From RUG100 sp050953405 (lineage in GTDB: Bacteria; Bacillota; Clostridia; Peptostreptococcales; Anaerovoracaceae), in assembly GCA_050953405.1 (NCBI GenBank), contig JBMNMP010000001.1, positions 496,001-560,000 of the forward strand: a stretch of DNA of 64,000 nt, written 5' to 3'. This document shows, in pieces, positions 1 through 8,221 of the stretch. Position numbers and translations under genes: made by a program. The notes under the pieces were generated by a model. The model did not search any database and was not told the origin of the DNA. It worked only from the letters and a program-made list of their open reading frames with translations. Position 1 is the first letter of the stretch. Every line of letters starts with the position of its first letter.

Positions 1-116
1 GTGGATAATCTAAGAAAATACGATAATTCTCGGATTTGTGTCTGTTGATAATTAAAAGTTGTGGGCCGCCATTGGGTTTACATAATCAAGGCACGAGCTT
101 TTACAGGAGGAGAACA

Positions 117-1661
117 TTGTTAAAAGAAAAGATCGCTTACAAGGATGGCTTACCGGTCAACCTTCTGGTGGCCGAAATCGATGAGTACCCGATACACTTC
201 CATGAAGAACTCGAGGTAGTTTATGTGCTCAAGGGAAGGATAAAACTGAGGAACGGCTACTATAACTACGAGCTCAAGCAGGGCGATATCTTCATCCTCA
301 ATGACAGAGAGATCCACAGCTTTGAGAGGATCGACGACGAGGACAACATCGTGATGATGCTGCAGCTGGATCTGGGATACTTCTCGGCTTACTACAAAAA
401 TCTTAAGAACTGTTTCTTTGTCACCGATATGGAAGACGATGATGACGAGAGCCTGGAGGTGCTGCGCGGACTGCTTTCAAAGATAATGATCACCATTCTG
501 CGCAAGGGATATCGTTACGAACAGAAGGTGATCGAGGACACACACAACCTCATCGCCTGTCTGCAGTCGGATTTTCAGTACTTCCTCATGGAAGACGGGA
601 AGTTTGTCAACGAGACCAAGAAAAAAGGCAACAAGGTCCTCGCCGGGAGGCTCAACAGGATCACGGTATACATGTACGACAATTACTACCGCAAGCTGAC
701 TCTGAATGAGATCGCGGAACGGGAGCACCTCAGCATCTACTATCTCTCCCACGTCATCAAGGAAGCTACCGGGCTAAGCTTTCAGGATCTCCTGAGCTTT
801 ATAAGGGTGGAGGAATCTGAAAAGCTGCTGCTGGGGACCAAGAAGAAGATCGGTGTCATCTCGAGCGAGACCGGATTTTCTGCGGTGCGCTACTATATAA
901 AGCATTTCCAGCGCTGGTACGGCATGCATCCTCAGGAATACAGGAAGAAATACACCGGCAAGATAATCAGCCGCGAGAGTGCTGCCAGGATGCGGCGCTG
1001 TTCCCCGCAGGAGATCGAAGACGCGATCCGCAGCCGGGTGCAGGGCATCTATACCGAGCAGGACAACAGGCATGCCTCTGCTCCGGTGATCGTGGATCTG
1101 AACATGAACGGCGAAGAGCAGAATGAGGGACGCGCGTTCATCGATGAACTGATGATCAAACCGATGCTGAAACCGGTTGCCGGCCCCTACGTCCTCATCA
1201 AGAGCCTCGGCGAGAGAGTCATCAAGGCGGGAGAGAATTATCTGGTGACCACCTCATGCGCGCCCAGGGAGGAAGTGACTTCTCTGAGCATATTGGTCTA
1301 CAACTATGACCGGGTCATGGGCCGCAGCCTCGACAGGGCCGATCGCCTGCAGACGGTTTCCGAGCTGATCAAGAACTACAATGAAAGCATGGAATTCCTG
1401 TTCCGGTGTTCCGGGCTCTCCGGTGAATTCAAGATCTGCCGCTATCGCGTCAGCAAGGAGAACAGCGTGATGACGTTCCGGCGCCTGCTGGAAAAGGGTG
1501 TCGAAAAGTCGGAGAGAGAGATACTGGTGCGCAAGTGGGCATCGCTGCCGAGCGTGGAATTCGGCGAGTCAAAGGCCGGGGATACGCTCTCTCTGCGGAT
1601 CACCATGTATGGCTTCAGTGCGGAATTGATACTCCTTGAAAAGAAGGAAACGAGCGATTGA
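117..1661 (+). CDS. AraC-family transcriptional regulator with cupin sensor and GH39-like C-terminal domain
   Basis: Probable ligand-responsive transcription regulator. Using the TTG at 117, which has AGGAGG at 105-110 six bases upstream, the protein is 514 residues; an in-frame TTG at 36 has no ribosome site. Residues about 10-95 look like an AraC-type cupin (HFHEELEVVYVL, then a GDIFILN turn). Residues about 176-280 form the double helix-turn-helix of AraC/XylS proteins, ending in the typical ETGFSAVRYYIKHFQRWYGM stretch with HPQEYR. The last 220 residues resemble the C-terminal half of GH39 beta-xylosidase-like domains found on some AraC regulators (SILVYNYDR), presumably a non-catalytic sensor. 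It lies 125 bp upstream of a saccharopine-dehydrogenase-family gene on the same strand, which may be its target. The ligand is unknown. Confidence 0.85.
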   Translation: MLKEKIAYKDGLPVNLLVAEIDEYPIHFHEELEVVYVLKGRIKLRNGYYNYELKQGDIFILNDREIHSFERIDDEDNIVMMLQLDLGYFSAYYKNLKNCFFVTDMEDDDDESLEVLRGLLSKIMITILRKGYRYEQKVIEDTHNLIACLQSDFQYFLMEDGKFVNETKKKGNKVLAGRLNRITVYMYDNYYRKLTLNEIAEREHLSIYYLSHVIKEATGLSFQDLLSFIRVEESEKLLLGTKKKIGVISSETGFSAVRYYIKHFQRWYGMHPQEYRKKYTGKIISRESAARMRRCSPQEIEDAIRSRVQGIYTEQDNRHASAPVIVDLNMNGEEQNEGRAFIDELMIKPMLKPVAGPYVLIKSLGERVIKAGENYLVTTSCAPREEVTSLSILVYNYDRVMGRSLDRADRLQTVSELIKNYNESMEFLFRCSGLSGEFKICRYRVSKENSVMTFRRLLEKGVEKSEREILVRKWASLPSVEFGESKAGDTLSLRITMYGFSAELILLEKKETSD

Positions 1662-1786
1662 ACTTCAGCAAGTTTGTACTCGATTAGAGCAAAAATGTAA
1701 TTGAATATTCAGAAAATATAGTCTACACTGTAATTGTCAGTAAATTTGTTCAATAAACAACATATTACATTATGGAGGTGGCTAAT

Positions 1787-3064
1787 ATGAAAATTTTGAT
1801 CATTGGAGCAGGCGGAGTAGGAACATCAGCCGCAAAGATCATCCAGCTGCAGGGCAGCAAAGCGGATTGGGCTGAAAAAGTAGTAGTTTCTGATTACGAT
1901 GAAGCAAGGGCAAAGAAAGTCGCGGAAGAGATCTGCGGAGGCGGAAAATTCGTGGCTGCCAAGGTCAACGCCAGAGACGCTGACAATATAGAAGCTTTGA
2001 TCAAGGAACACGGCATTACATGGGTAATGAATGCTGTCGAACCTGAATTCAACCAGTGCATCTTTAATACCTGCCTCAAGTGTAAAGTGGGATATATAGA
2101 CTGCGCGATGACATTATCAAAGCCTGATGAGAGCCAGGTAGGCAATGATCACATCACATATGAAAAGCTGGGTGACTACCAGTTCGCTCAGAACGACGAG
2201 TGGGCAAAGGCTGGCAATATGGCGATAGTAGGCTCCGGAGTTGAGCCTGGAATGGCAGATGTATTTGCCAAATTCGCTGAAAAGCACCTCTTTGATACGA
2301 TCGACGAGATCAACGTTCGCGATGGAGATAACTATTCCGGCGAAGACACAGGATATTTCGGATTCAGTGTGTGGACGACTATGGAAGAATGCCTCAATCC
2401 ACCGGTTATCTGGGAGAAGGACAGAGGCTGGTATGCAACAGAATGCTTCTCAGAGCCTGAAATATTCAACTTCCCGGGCGGCATCGGCGGCGTAGAGGTT
2501 GCCAATGTAGAGCACGAAGAAGTAATGCTGGTACCCAGAGTAATCGACTGCAACAGAGTAACCTTCAAGTATGGCGTACCTAAGGAAACTCAGGATATGC
2601 TGCTCTATCTGAAGGATCTGGGACTCTCCGAAGCATGGAAGAAATACAAGGTAGGAGACAGCGAGATCACACCTCGTGACTTCCTCTGCAAAGTAATACC
2701 TTCACCGGTAGATGCTACCATGAAGATGCAGGGCAAAGGCTGTGCAGGCACATGGGTAAAGGGAACCAAGGACGGAAAGACAAGGTCCGTATATATCTAT
2801 CAGGTTGCCGACAACCAGGAGTGCATTGCCAAGTACACTACGAACTCCGTAGTTGCTCAGACTGCAGTTAACCCGGTCATCATGATGGAACTGGTTGCCA
2901 AGGGCATCTGGAAGCTGGACGGAGTACACGGTCCTGAGAGCTTCGATCCGGATCCGTTCGTTGAGAGACTGGCATCGTATGACTTCCCTGCCGGCATCAA
3001 GGAGATGGATTCCGAATACTCGGATGCACTGAACGAAAAGGCATTTGCTGAAGCTGTTAAATAA
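1787..3064 (+). CDS. Saccharopine dehydrogenase family NAD(P)-dependent oxidoreductase
   Basis: A cytoplasmic dehydrogenase of the saccharopine / carboxynorspermidine dehydrogenase superfamily, 425 residues. The N-terminus MKILIIGAGGVGTSAAKI is a Rossmann GxGxxG dinucleotide site, and the length fits the family. GGAGG at 1774-1778 sits eight bases before ATG 1787; the in-frame ATG at 1772 overlaps that ribosome site and is unlikely. Family members reduce imines formed between an aldehyde or keto acid and an amino acid, as in lysine or polyamine metabolism; nothing here fixes the substrate. No carboxynorspermidine decarboxylase is adjacent. The gene ends in a strong terminator and may form a unit with the AraC regulator upstream. 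Confidence 0.85.
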   Translation: MKILIIGAGGVGTSAAKIIQLQGSKADWAEKVVVSDYDEARAKKVAEEICGGGKFVAAKVNARDADNIEALIKEHGITWVMNAVEPEFNQCIFNTCLKCKVGYIDCAMTLSKPDESQVGNDHITYEKLGDYQFAQNDEWAKAGNMAIVGSGVEPGMADVFAKFAEKHLFDTIDEINVRDGDNYSGEDTGYFGFSVWTTMEECLNPPVIWEKDRGWYATECFSEPEIFNFPGGIGGVEVANVEHEEVMLVPRVIDCNRVTFKYGVPKETQDMLLYLKDLGLSEAWKKYKVGDSEITPRDFLCKVIPSPVDATMKMQGKGCAGTWVKGTKDGKTRSVYIYQVADNQECIAKYTTNSVVAQTAVNPVIMMELVAKGIWKLDGVHGPESFDPDPFVERLASYDFPAGIKEMDSEYSDALNEKAFAEAVK

Positions 3065-3099
3065 CAACAATTGTGTTAATTCATAAAGATGATCGCTGG

Positions 3100-3132
3100 A
3101 AAACCGGTCCGCTTTGCGCGGACCGGTTTTTC
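3100..3132 (+). terminator. Rho-independent terminator after the saccharopine-dehydrogenase-like gene
   Basis: A 13-bp stem (AAAACCGGTCCGC paired with GCGGACCGGTTTT), short loop and T run. A TATAAT at 3136-3141 follows at once and probably belongs to the promoter of the serine hydrolase gene at 3183, with a weak TTTGCG -35 inside the hairpin. Confidence 0.9.
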
Positions 3133-3182
3133 CGTTATAATGTATCTACCGCTGCAATGTCAAACCAGATGGAGGAATATAT

Positions 3183-4196
3183 ATGAAAGAAAAACTGGAT
3201 AAATATCTGTCTGACGCCCTGTACTATTTCGACCTGCCGGGGCTTTCCGTTTCACTGCGGGCAGGTGATTTCAGCTGGCAGGGAGCCGCCGGATACCGCG
3301 ATATAGAGACCGGGGAGCCGCTGAAGACGGGAGAAGTGTTCCACATGGCCAGCGTTTCCAAACTGTTTACGGCCACCGCAGTGCTGCAGCTGGTGGAAAA
3401 AGGAGAGATATCACTCGACAGCAGGCTGCTGGAGGTACTGCCCTGGATCAGCGTCGCCGATGACCGCGTGGAACTGATAGAGATCCGTCACCTGCTGACG
3501 CATACTTCAGGCCTCGCCGATGTCGAGGACTACCACTGGGAGCGGCCGCAGACGGGTGAAGATGCCCTCGGGAACTGGTGCCGCTCCAGCGAGGTGAGCG
3601 ACAGCCGCATGCTGTGGAGCCCGCTCGAAGGACGATTTCGCTACAGCAACATGGCCTATGAGATACTCGGCTGTCTCGTGGCTGAGGTCTCCGGCCTTTC
3701 GTTCGAGGAATATATCAGGCGCAATATATTCGTGCCCCTGGGCATGGAAAATTCCACATTTCTCACTTTTGAGAGAAACCTTGAAGACATGCCGCGGCCA
3801 CACGCCAAAGACGAACAAAAACATATCGTAAAGCTGGCTGTTTATCCCTACAACAGGGAACACGGGCCGTCATCCACACTGACCTCCTGCGGCAGCGACA
3901 TGGCTGTGTGGGCGCGTGCGAACCTGCGGCGCGAGATCCTGAGGCCGGAAACATACGATATAATATGGAAGGAATATGCCGAAGTACCCAACAATCGTGA
4001 AAAGATGGGTCTCGGCTGGTTCATGAGGCGCCAGCGCGGATATCAAATGATGGGACATGAAGGCACTGATGACGGCTTTCGCGCCAGCTTCTGGATCTGC
4101 CCCGGGCTGGATCTCTTTATTCTCGTCAATTCAAATCTCTCCGGTGCCCCGGTCAAAAAGATAAACAGGCAGGTCTTCGACCTGCTGATGGAATAG
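3183..4196 (+). CDS. Serine hydrolase, beta-lactamase / penicillin-binding-protein family (class C fold)
   Basis: A 337-residue protein with the three marks of the beta-lactamase-fold serine hydrolases: SVSK (S-x-x-K nucleophile and base) near residue 60, YSN in FRYSNMAYEILG near residue 158, and HEG in MMGHEGTDDGF near residue 286, standing for the K/H-T/S-G third motif. There is no signal peptide, so it is probably cytoplasmic and more likely an esterase or D-amino-acid peptidase than a resistance enzyme. The ATG at 3183 follows GGAGGA. It converges on the 405-aa gene with only 8 bp between their stops. Confidence 0.88.
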   Translation: MKEKLDKYLSDALYYFDLPGLSVSLRAGDFSWQGAAGYRDIETGEPLKTGEVFHMASVSKLFTATAVLQLVEKGEISLDSRLLEVLPWISVADDRVELIEIRHLLTHTSGLADVEDYHWERPQTGEDALGNWCRSSEVSDSRMLWSPLEGRFRYSNMAYEILGCLVAEVSGLSFEEYIRRNIFVPLGMENSTFLTFERNLEDMPRPHAKDEQKHIVKLAVYPYNREHGPSSTLTSCGSDMAVWARANLRREILRPETYDIIWKEYAEVPNNREKMGLGWFMRRQRGYQMMGHEGTDDGFRASFWICPGLDLFILVNSNLSGAPVKKINRQVFDLLME

Positions 4197-4204
4197 CGCA
4201 GAGG

Positions 4205-5422
4205 TCACTCGCTGCGGATGTCGCGCAGGAATTCCTCGAAATCGAAATAATCGCTCTGTATGAAGGCATAGAGTACGGGTTCTTTGAACTCGTACTTTGC
4301 TGTGGGAAAGAGGTAGGAGCCCATGGAAGTGCGCATCAGGCGCCGCTCCAGATCCTCGATCTCCGGTGCGCTGTAAGCGGCGGCGATGAACTGCCCGAAA
4401 TCCGTGATGTAATAGAGCCCGAAGACGTCTTCGCCGAGGCGGTAGACGCGCTTGTTGACATGATCGTTGTTGTCCTTGAAGACCAGGAACAGCTTGCCGT
4501 TCTCGTGTATGGTGACCATGGTGTTGAACTCCATCTCCAGTTCCTCGTTTTCGATACCCTGGGGACTGTCCATGATCTCATAGACCGTGATGAACTCTGG
4601 GCGTACCAGCTGCATAGCGGCTTCCTGCGGCGTGATGTCAAAGCCGGAACGCCGTGCGAATCCGGTGACCTTCCTGGCGGACACCGATATCTCGCTGACC
4701 GCGATGTGGTACTTACCGTCGTTCTCGATCAGCGATTCGCAGAGGTAGACTCCGTCCCTTTCGTCGATTGTGTTCTTGCAGAGGGTCAGCGGCGGCAGAC
4801 CGGGAAATTGATCTGTATCCACTCCGTCGGCGGCCAGATAAGCTGCGGCAGAGAAGTCCCCTCCGAAGTAGCTCATCAGGAAGTAGTTGATCAGCTGATA
4901 ATCGCTGACGATATCGCCGCACATTTTATTCCAGAGGACATTGCGCTCCTGATCGTCCATGGCGGGTGCTTCCTCAATCAGCTGCCTGTATTCAGACGTC
5001 TTTTCCGGCAGCTGCAGACCGTGCGCCCTGTTGAAGCCGGCAAAGCTGCACAGCAAAACACGGGCTTCCTTTTCAGTAAGCTGTGTGTTCCTGCCTCCGA
5101 GGCAGCTCATCATTGTATGGGCCACGGCATCTATTTCAGTGTAGTCGTTGTGCCAGATGCCGGTGTACGATTCCAGACCGAATTCTTCACTGTCCAGGTA
5201 AAAAAACTGGTGCAGATCGCTGGTCTCCGTGGACCCGAGAACTTCCCAGTGTATGTAAAGTCCCATGGCACCCATGAGGCGCGTGTTGGTCACTGTAGAT
5301 GAAATAAAGCGCCGCGCGCATTTTTCTTTCGGAAGGATACCGCCTTCGATCAAGCGTAATTCATTCATAACTAAAGTATACATGGTCACTGCCTGCTTGT
5401 CCACATTCTCTATTCTTGACAT
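4205..5422 (-). CDS. Protein of unknown function (405 aa)
   Basis: I do not recognise a family. The frame is intact for 405 residues, acidic, and has no signal peptide or membrane segment; a stretch of alternating beta-like sequence near residues 270-340 (ITVYEIMDSPQG, then MVTIHENGKLFLVF) suggests a globular cytoplasmic protein. The start is doubtful: the ATG at 5420-5422 overlaps the -35 box of the divergent metK promoter and has no clear ribosome site, so in-frame ATGs near 5383 or 5368 are alternatives. It is convergent with the serine hydrolase and divergent from the riboswitch-metK unit. Confidence 0.7.
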   Translation of the reverse strand: MSRIENVDKQAVTMYTLVMNELRLIEGGILPKEKCARRFISSTVTNTRLMGAMGLYIHWEVLGSTETSDLHQFFYLDSEEFGLESYTGIWHNDYTEIDAVAHTMMSCLGGRNTQLTEKEARVLLCSFAGFNRAHGLQLPEKTSEYRQLIEEAPAMDDQERNVLWNKMCGDIVSDYQLINYFLMSYFGGDFSAAAYLAADGVDTDQFPGLPPLTLCKNTIDERDGVYLCESLIENDGKYHIAVSEISVSARKVTGFARRSGFDITPQEAAMQLVRPEFITVYEIMDSPQGIENEELEMEFNTMVTIHENGKLFLVFKDNNDHVNKRVYRLGEDVFGLYYITDFGQFIAAAYSAPEIEDLERRLMRTSMGSYLFPTAKYEFKEPVLYAFIQSDYFDFEEFLRDIRSE

Positions 5423-5443
5423 TTCAACCAGTTGGGCTATAAT
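5416..5443 (+). promoter_or_regulatory. Sigma-A promoter of the SAM riboswitch / metK unit
   Basis: TTGACA at 5416-5421, 16-bp spacer, TATAAT at 5438-5443. Transcription would start near 5450, just ahead of the riboswitch. The -35 overlaps the annotated start codon of the divergent 405-aa gene. Confidence 0.9.
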
Positions 5444-5468
5444 AGAGAACAGCTATATAAAATATTAC

Positions 5469-5638
5469 CTTATTAAGAGTGGCTGAGGGAATAGGCCCAG
5501 TGACGCCCGGCAACCTTGATTTCGTCGGAAAGTCTGCGTGATCAAAGGTGCTAAATCCTACAGCGAATCACATGAAAACTGATCGCTGAAAGATGAGGAG
5601 AGCTACGAATATCAGCCTCTTCTCGTGAAGAGGCTTTT
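5469..5638 (+). ncRNA. SAM-I (S-box) riboswitch with intrinsic terminator
   Basis: The leader carries the conserved S-box core: a purine-rich AAGAGTGGCTGAGGGA block, GGCCC, GACGCCCGGCAACC near 5502, and AAAGGTGCTAAATCC near 5545-5559. CTTAT at 5469 can pair with ATGAG near 5593-5597 to close helix P1. The expression platform is a perfect 8-bp hairpin (GCCTCTTC-TCGT-GAAGAGGC) with TTTT at 5615-5638; GAGGAGAG near 5596-5602 could act as antiterminator. By family rule, SAM binding favours termination, shutting off metK when SAM is plentiful. Confidence 0.95.
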
Positions 5639-5657
5639 GAATTTTATGGAGGACCAA

Positions 5658-6839
5658 ATGAAGAAATTATTCACATCAGAATCGGTAACCGAAGGACATC
5701 CTGACAAGGTGTGCGATCAGATTTCTGACGCCATCGTGGATGCGATTCTCGAGCAGGACAAGAATGGCAGAGTAGCCGCGGAGACGACAGTCAACACCGG
5801 CTATGCAATGGTCATGGGCGAAGTATCCACTACCGCCAACATCGACATACCAAAGATCGCAAGAGAGGTCATCTGCGACATCGGATATGACACCGGCGAT
5901 TATGGATATGACGGAAAAACCTGCGCGATAATGACATCCATCGATGAACAGTCAGCGGATATAGCTATGGGTGTAGACGATGCGCTGGAGCACAAAGAAG
6001 GAGAGATGGATGACGATCTGGAAGCTATCGGCGCAGGAGACCAGGGTATCATGTTCGGATACGCCTGCGATGAGACTCCCGAGCTGATGCCGCTGCCGAT
6101 CTCTCTGGCACACAAACTGGCAAAACAGCTGGCTGACGTGAGAAAGAGCGGACAGCTCACTTATCTGAGACCGGATGGAAAGACTCAGGTAACTGTTGAG
6201 TATGACGGCGATGAAGTGAAGAGAATCGACACTATCCTCATTTCAACACAGCATGCCCCCGATGTTACCCTGCAGCAGATCAGAGAGGATCTGAAGAAAT
6301 ACGTGATCGCACCGGTCGTTCCCGATGACCTGCTCGACAGTGAGACCAAGCTGTTCGTGAACCCGACAGGCAGATTCGTTATCGGCGGACCGCACGGCGA
6401 TTCCGGACTGACCGGAAGAAAAATAATCGTAGATACTTACGGCGGATATGCCCGTCACGGCGGCGGCGCTTTCTCCGGCAAGGATCCTACAAAGGTAGAC
6501 CGTTCGGCTACATATGCTGCCAGATGGGTCGCCAAGAACATAGTTGCCGCAGGACTGGCAAAGAAGTGCGAAGTACAGCTGGCTTATGCTATCGGCGTTG
6601 CCAGACCGATTTCTGTACTGGTGGACACTTTCGGAACAGGAACCATCGCTGACGACAAGCTGGCTGAGATCGTAAATCGCGTCTTCGATCTGAGACCGGC
6701 AGCTCTCATCAAAGAGCTCGACCTGAGAAGACCTATCTACAGACAGGTCGCCGCTTACGGCCACTTCGGCAGAACAGACATCGATGTTCCCTGGGAGCAC
6801 ACTGACAAGGTAGACGCGCTGAAAGCAGAGGCGAAGTAA
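5658..6839 (+). CDS. metK: S-adenosylmethionine synthetase
   Basis: Makes S-adenosylmethionine from methionine and ATP in the cytoplasm. About 393 residues, normal for the family. The N-terminus FTSESVTEGHPDKVCDQISD is the MetK signature; GAGDQGIMFGYA (methionine/ATP site) and GGGAFSGKDPTKVDRS (P-loop-like motif) are both present. ATG 5658 follows GGAGG at 5648-5652; the frame opens upstream at 5625 inside the terminator, which is not a credible start. Expression is governed by the SAM-I riboswitch upstream. The stop is one base before the aspartokinase start, so the two genes are co-transcribed and probably translationally coupled, tying aspartate-family amino acid synthesis to SAM feedback. 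Confidence 0.97.
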   Translation: MKKLFTSESVTEGHPDKVCDQISDAIVDAILEQDKNGRVAAETTVNTGYAMVMGEVSTTANIDIPKIAREVICDIGYDTGDYGYDGKTCAIMTSIDEQSADIAMGVDDALEHKEGEMDDDLEAIGAGDQGIMFGYACDETPELMPLPISLAHKLAKQLADVRKSGQLTYLRPDGKTQVTVEYDGDEVKRIDTILISTQHAPDVTLQQIREDLKKYVIAPVVPDDLLDSETKLFVNPTGRFVIGGPHGDSGLTGRKIIVDTYGGYARHGGGAFSGKDPTKVDRSATYAARWVAKNIVAAGLAKKCEVQLAYAIGVARPISVLVDTFGTGTIADDKLAEIVNRVFDLRPAALIKELDLRRPIYRQVAAYGHFGRTDIDVPWEHTDKVDALKAEAK

Positions 6840-6840
6840 G

Positions 6841-8154
6841 TTGGGTATCAAGGTAGCAAAATTCGGCGGATCATCTGTAGCCGATGCCATACAGGTCGAA
6901 AAGACCAGAAAAATCATAGACAGTGACCAGGACATCAAGTATGTCGTGGTTTCGGCGCCGGGCAAGCGTTTCGACAAGGACAGCAAGATAACTGATTTGC
7001 TGTACTCCTGCAAGATGCACATCGATCACAACCTGCCGTGCGAGCAGCTGTTCCAGGTCATCACAGACAGGTACAACGCTATGGAGCTGAACCTCGGTGT
7101 CCAGGTCGATATGTCGCAGGAATACGACAAGATACTCACGGCCATGAAGGACGGCGCTTCGGAAGACTACATTGCCAGCCGCGGCGAATACCTCAATGCC
7201 ATGGTCATCGCGGCTTACATGGGATATGACTTTGTGGACGCCGCCTGCATGGTGAAGTTCGACCAGAACGGCAAGTTCCTCGAAGAAGAGACCAACGACG
7301 CTATCGGGGCAGAACTGAAAAAGCACGAACGTGCTGTGATCCCCGGCTTTTACGGCGCTATGCCGGACGGCTCCATCAAGACCTTCTCCCGCGGCGGTTC
7401 CGACATCACAGGAGCTATCGTGGCCAGAGCGGTCAACGCGGACGTTTATGAGAACTGGACAGATGTGTCCGGATTCCTGATGGCGGACCCCAGGATCGTT
7501 GATAATCCAGAGCCCATCAGCAACATCTCATACATGGAACTGCGCGAGCTGTCATACATGGGAGCCAGCGTGCTCCACGAGGATGCCATTTATCCGGCAA
7601 GGTCATCGGGCATCCCCATCAATATCAGGAACACAAACGAACCGCAGGATCCGGGCACCATCATAACTTCAGAGCCCGAAGTTGATTCAAAGCACATCAT
7701 CAAGGGCATCGCGGGCAGCAAGGACTTCACCGTCTTCGCGCTGTACAAGAACAGGATGAGCACCGAACGCGGATTCATCAGGCGCATAGCCGGCATATTC
7801 GAGGACTTTGATGTACCTATCGAACACATCCCCAGCGGTGTGGATACAGTTTCTGTAGTCGTCAGCAACGAGTACCTCGACGGCAAGACCGACGATATCG
7901 TAGCCGAGTGCAAGGCTCAGCTGCATCCGGATTCCATAGAGACTTTCGATGACATCGCACTGATCGCGACGGTAGGCAGCGGGATGTCCCGCAGGGCCGG
8001 CGTTTCCGCCAGGCTGCTCAAGGCGCTGGCTGACAACAACGTCAATATCAGGATGATCGACCAGGGCTCCAGTGAGATGAACATCATCGTAGGAGTCGGC
8101 AACGATGACTTTGAAAAATCTGTAGAAGCTATATACTACGCATTCGTAGAATAA
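6841..8154 (+). CDS. lysC: Aspartate kinase
   Basis: Phosphorylates aspartate, the committed step to lysine, threonine, methionine and diaminopimelate. 437 residues: an N-terminal amino-acid kinase domain beginning KVAKFGGSSVAD (the KFGGSS nucleotide motif), SRGGSDITGA near residue 182, WTDVSGFLMADPR near residue 205, then two ACT-type regulatory domains from about residue 300 to the end (DNNVNIRMIDQGSSEMNIIVGV). The start is TTG at 6841, immediately after the metK stop, with GAGG ten bases upstream. Being behind metK under a SAM riboswitch suggests repression when methionine/SAM is high. The symbol could equally be dapG or thrA-type; the isozyme class is not determinable here. Confidence 0.92.
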   Translation: MGIKVAKFGGSSVADAIQVEKTRKIIDSDQDIKYVVVSAPGKRFDKDSKITDLLYSCKMHIDHNLPCEQLFQVITDRYNAMELNLGVQVDMSQEYDKILTAMKDGASEDYIASRGEYLNAMVIAAYMGYDFVDAACMVKFDQNGKFLEEETNDAIGAELKKHERAVIPGFYGAMPDGSIKTFSRGGSDITGAIVARAVNADVYENWTDVSGFLMADPRIVDNPEPISNISYMELRELSYMGASVLHEDAIYPARSSGIPINIRNTNEPQDPGTIITSEPEVDSKHIIKGIAGSKDFTVFALYKNRMSTERGFIRRIAGIFEDFDVPIEHIPSGVDTVSVVVSNEYLDGKTDDIVAECKAQLHPDSIETFDDIALIATVGSGMSRRAGVSARLLKALADNNVNIRMIDQGSSEMNIIVGVGNDDFEKSVEAIYYAFVE

Positions 8155-8166
8155 CAGCGGCAAATC

Positions 8167-8192
8167 AAAAGGAGCCTCCGGGCTCCTTTTTT
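8167..8192. terminator. Bidirectional terminator between aspartokinase and the deacetylase gene
   Basis: AAAAGGAGCC, short loop, GGCTCCTTTTTT: a GC-rich stem with A run on one side and T run on the other, fitting the convergent genes on either side. Confidence 0.88.
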
Positions 8193-8221
8193 GATTGCTG
8201 ATTTACTAAGATCTCTTTGCT

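Noticed and set aside
3183..4196. A beta-lactamase resistance gene
   Set aside because: It has the fold motifs but no signal peptide, and the third motif is HEG; class C-like serine esterases and peptidases are far more common in such genomes.
4460..5302. 280-codon open frame on the plus strand opposite the 405-aa gene
   Set aside because: No ribosome site or recognisable domain. The minus-strand frame is longer and has better protein character, although I cannot name either.
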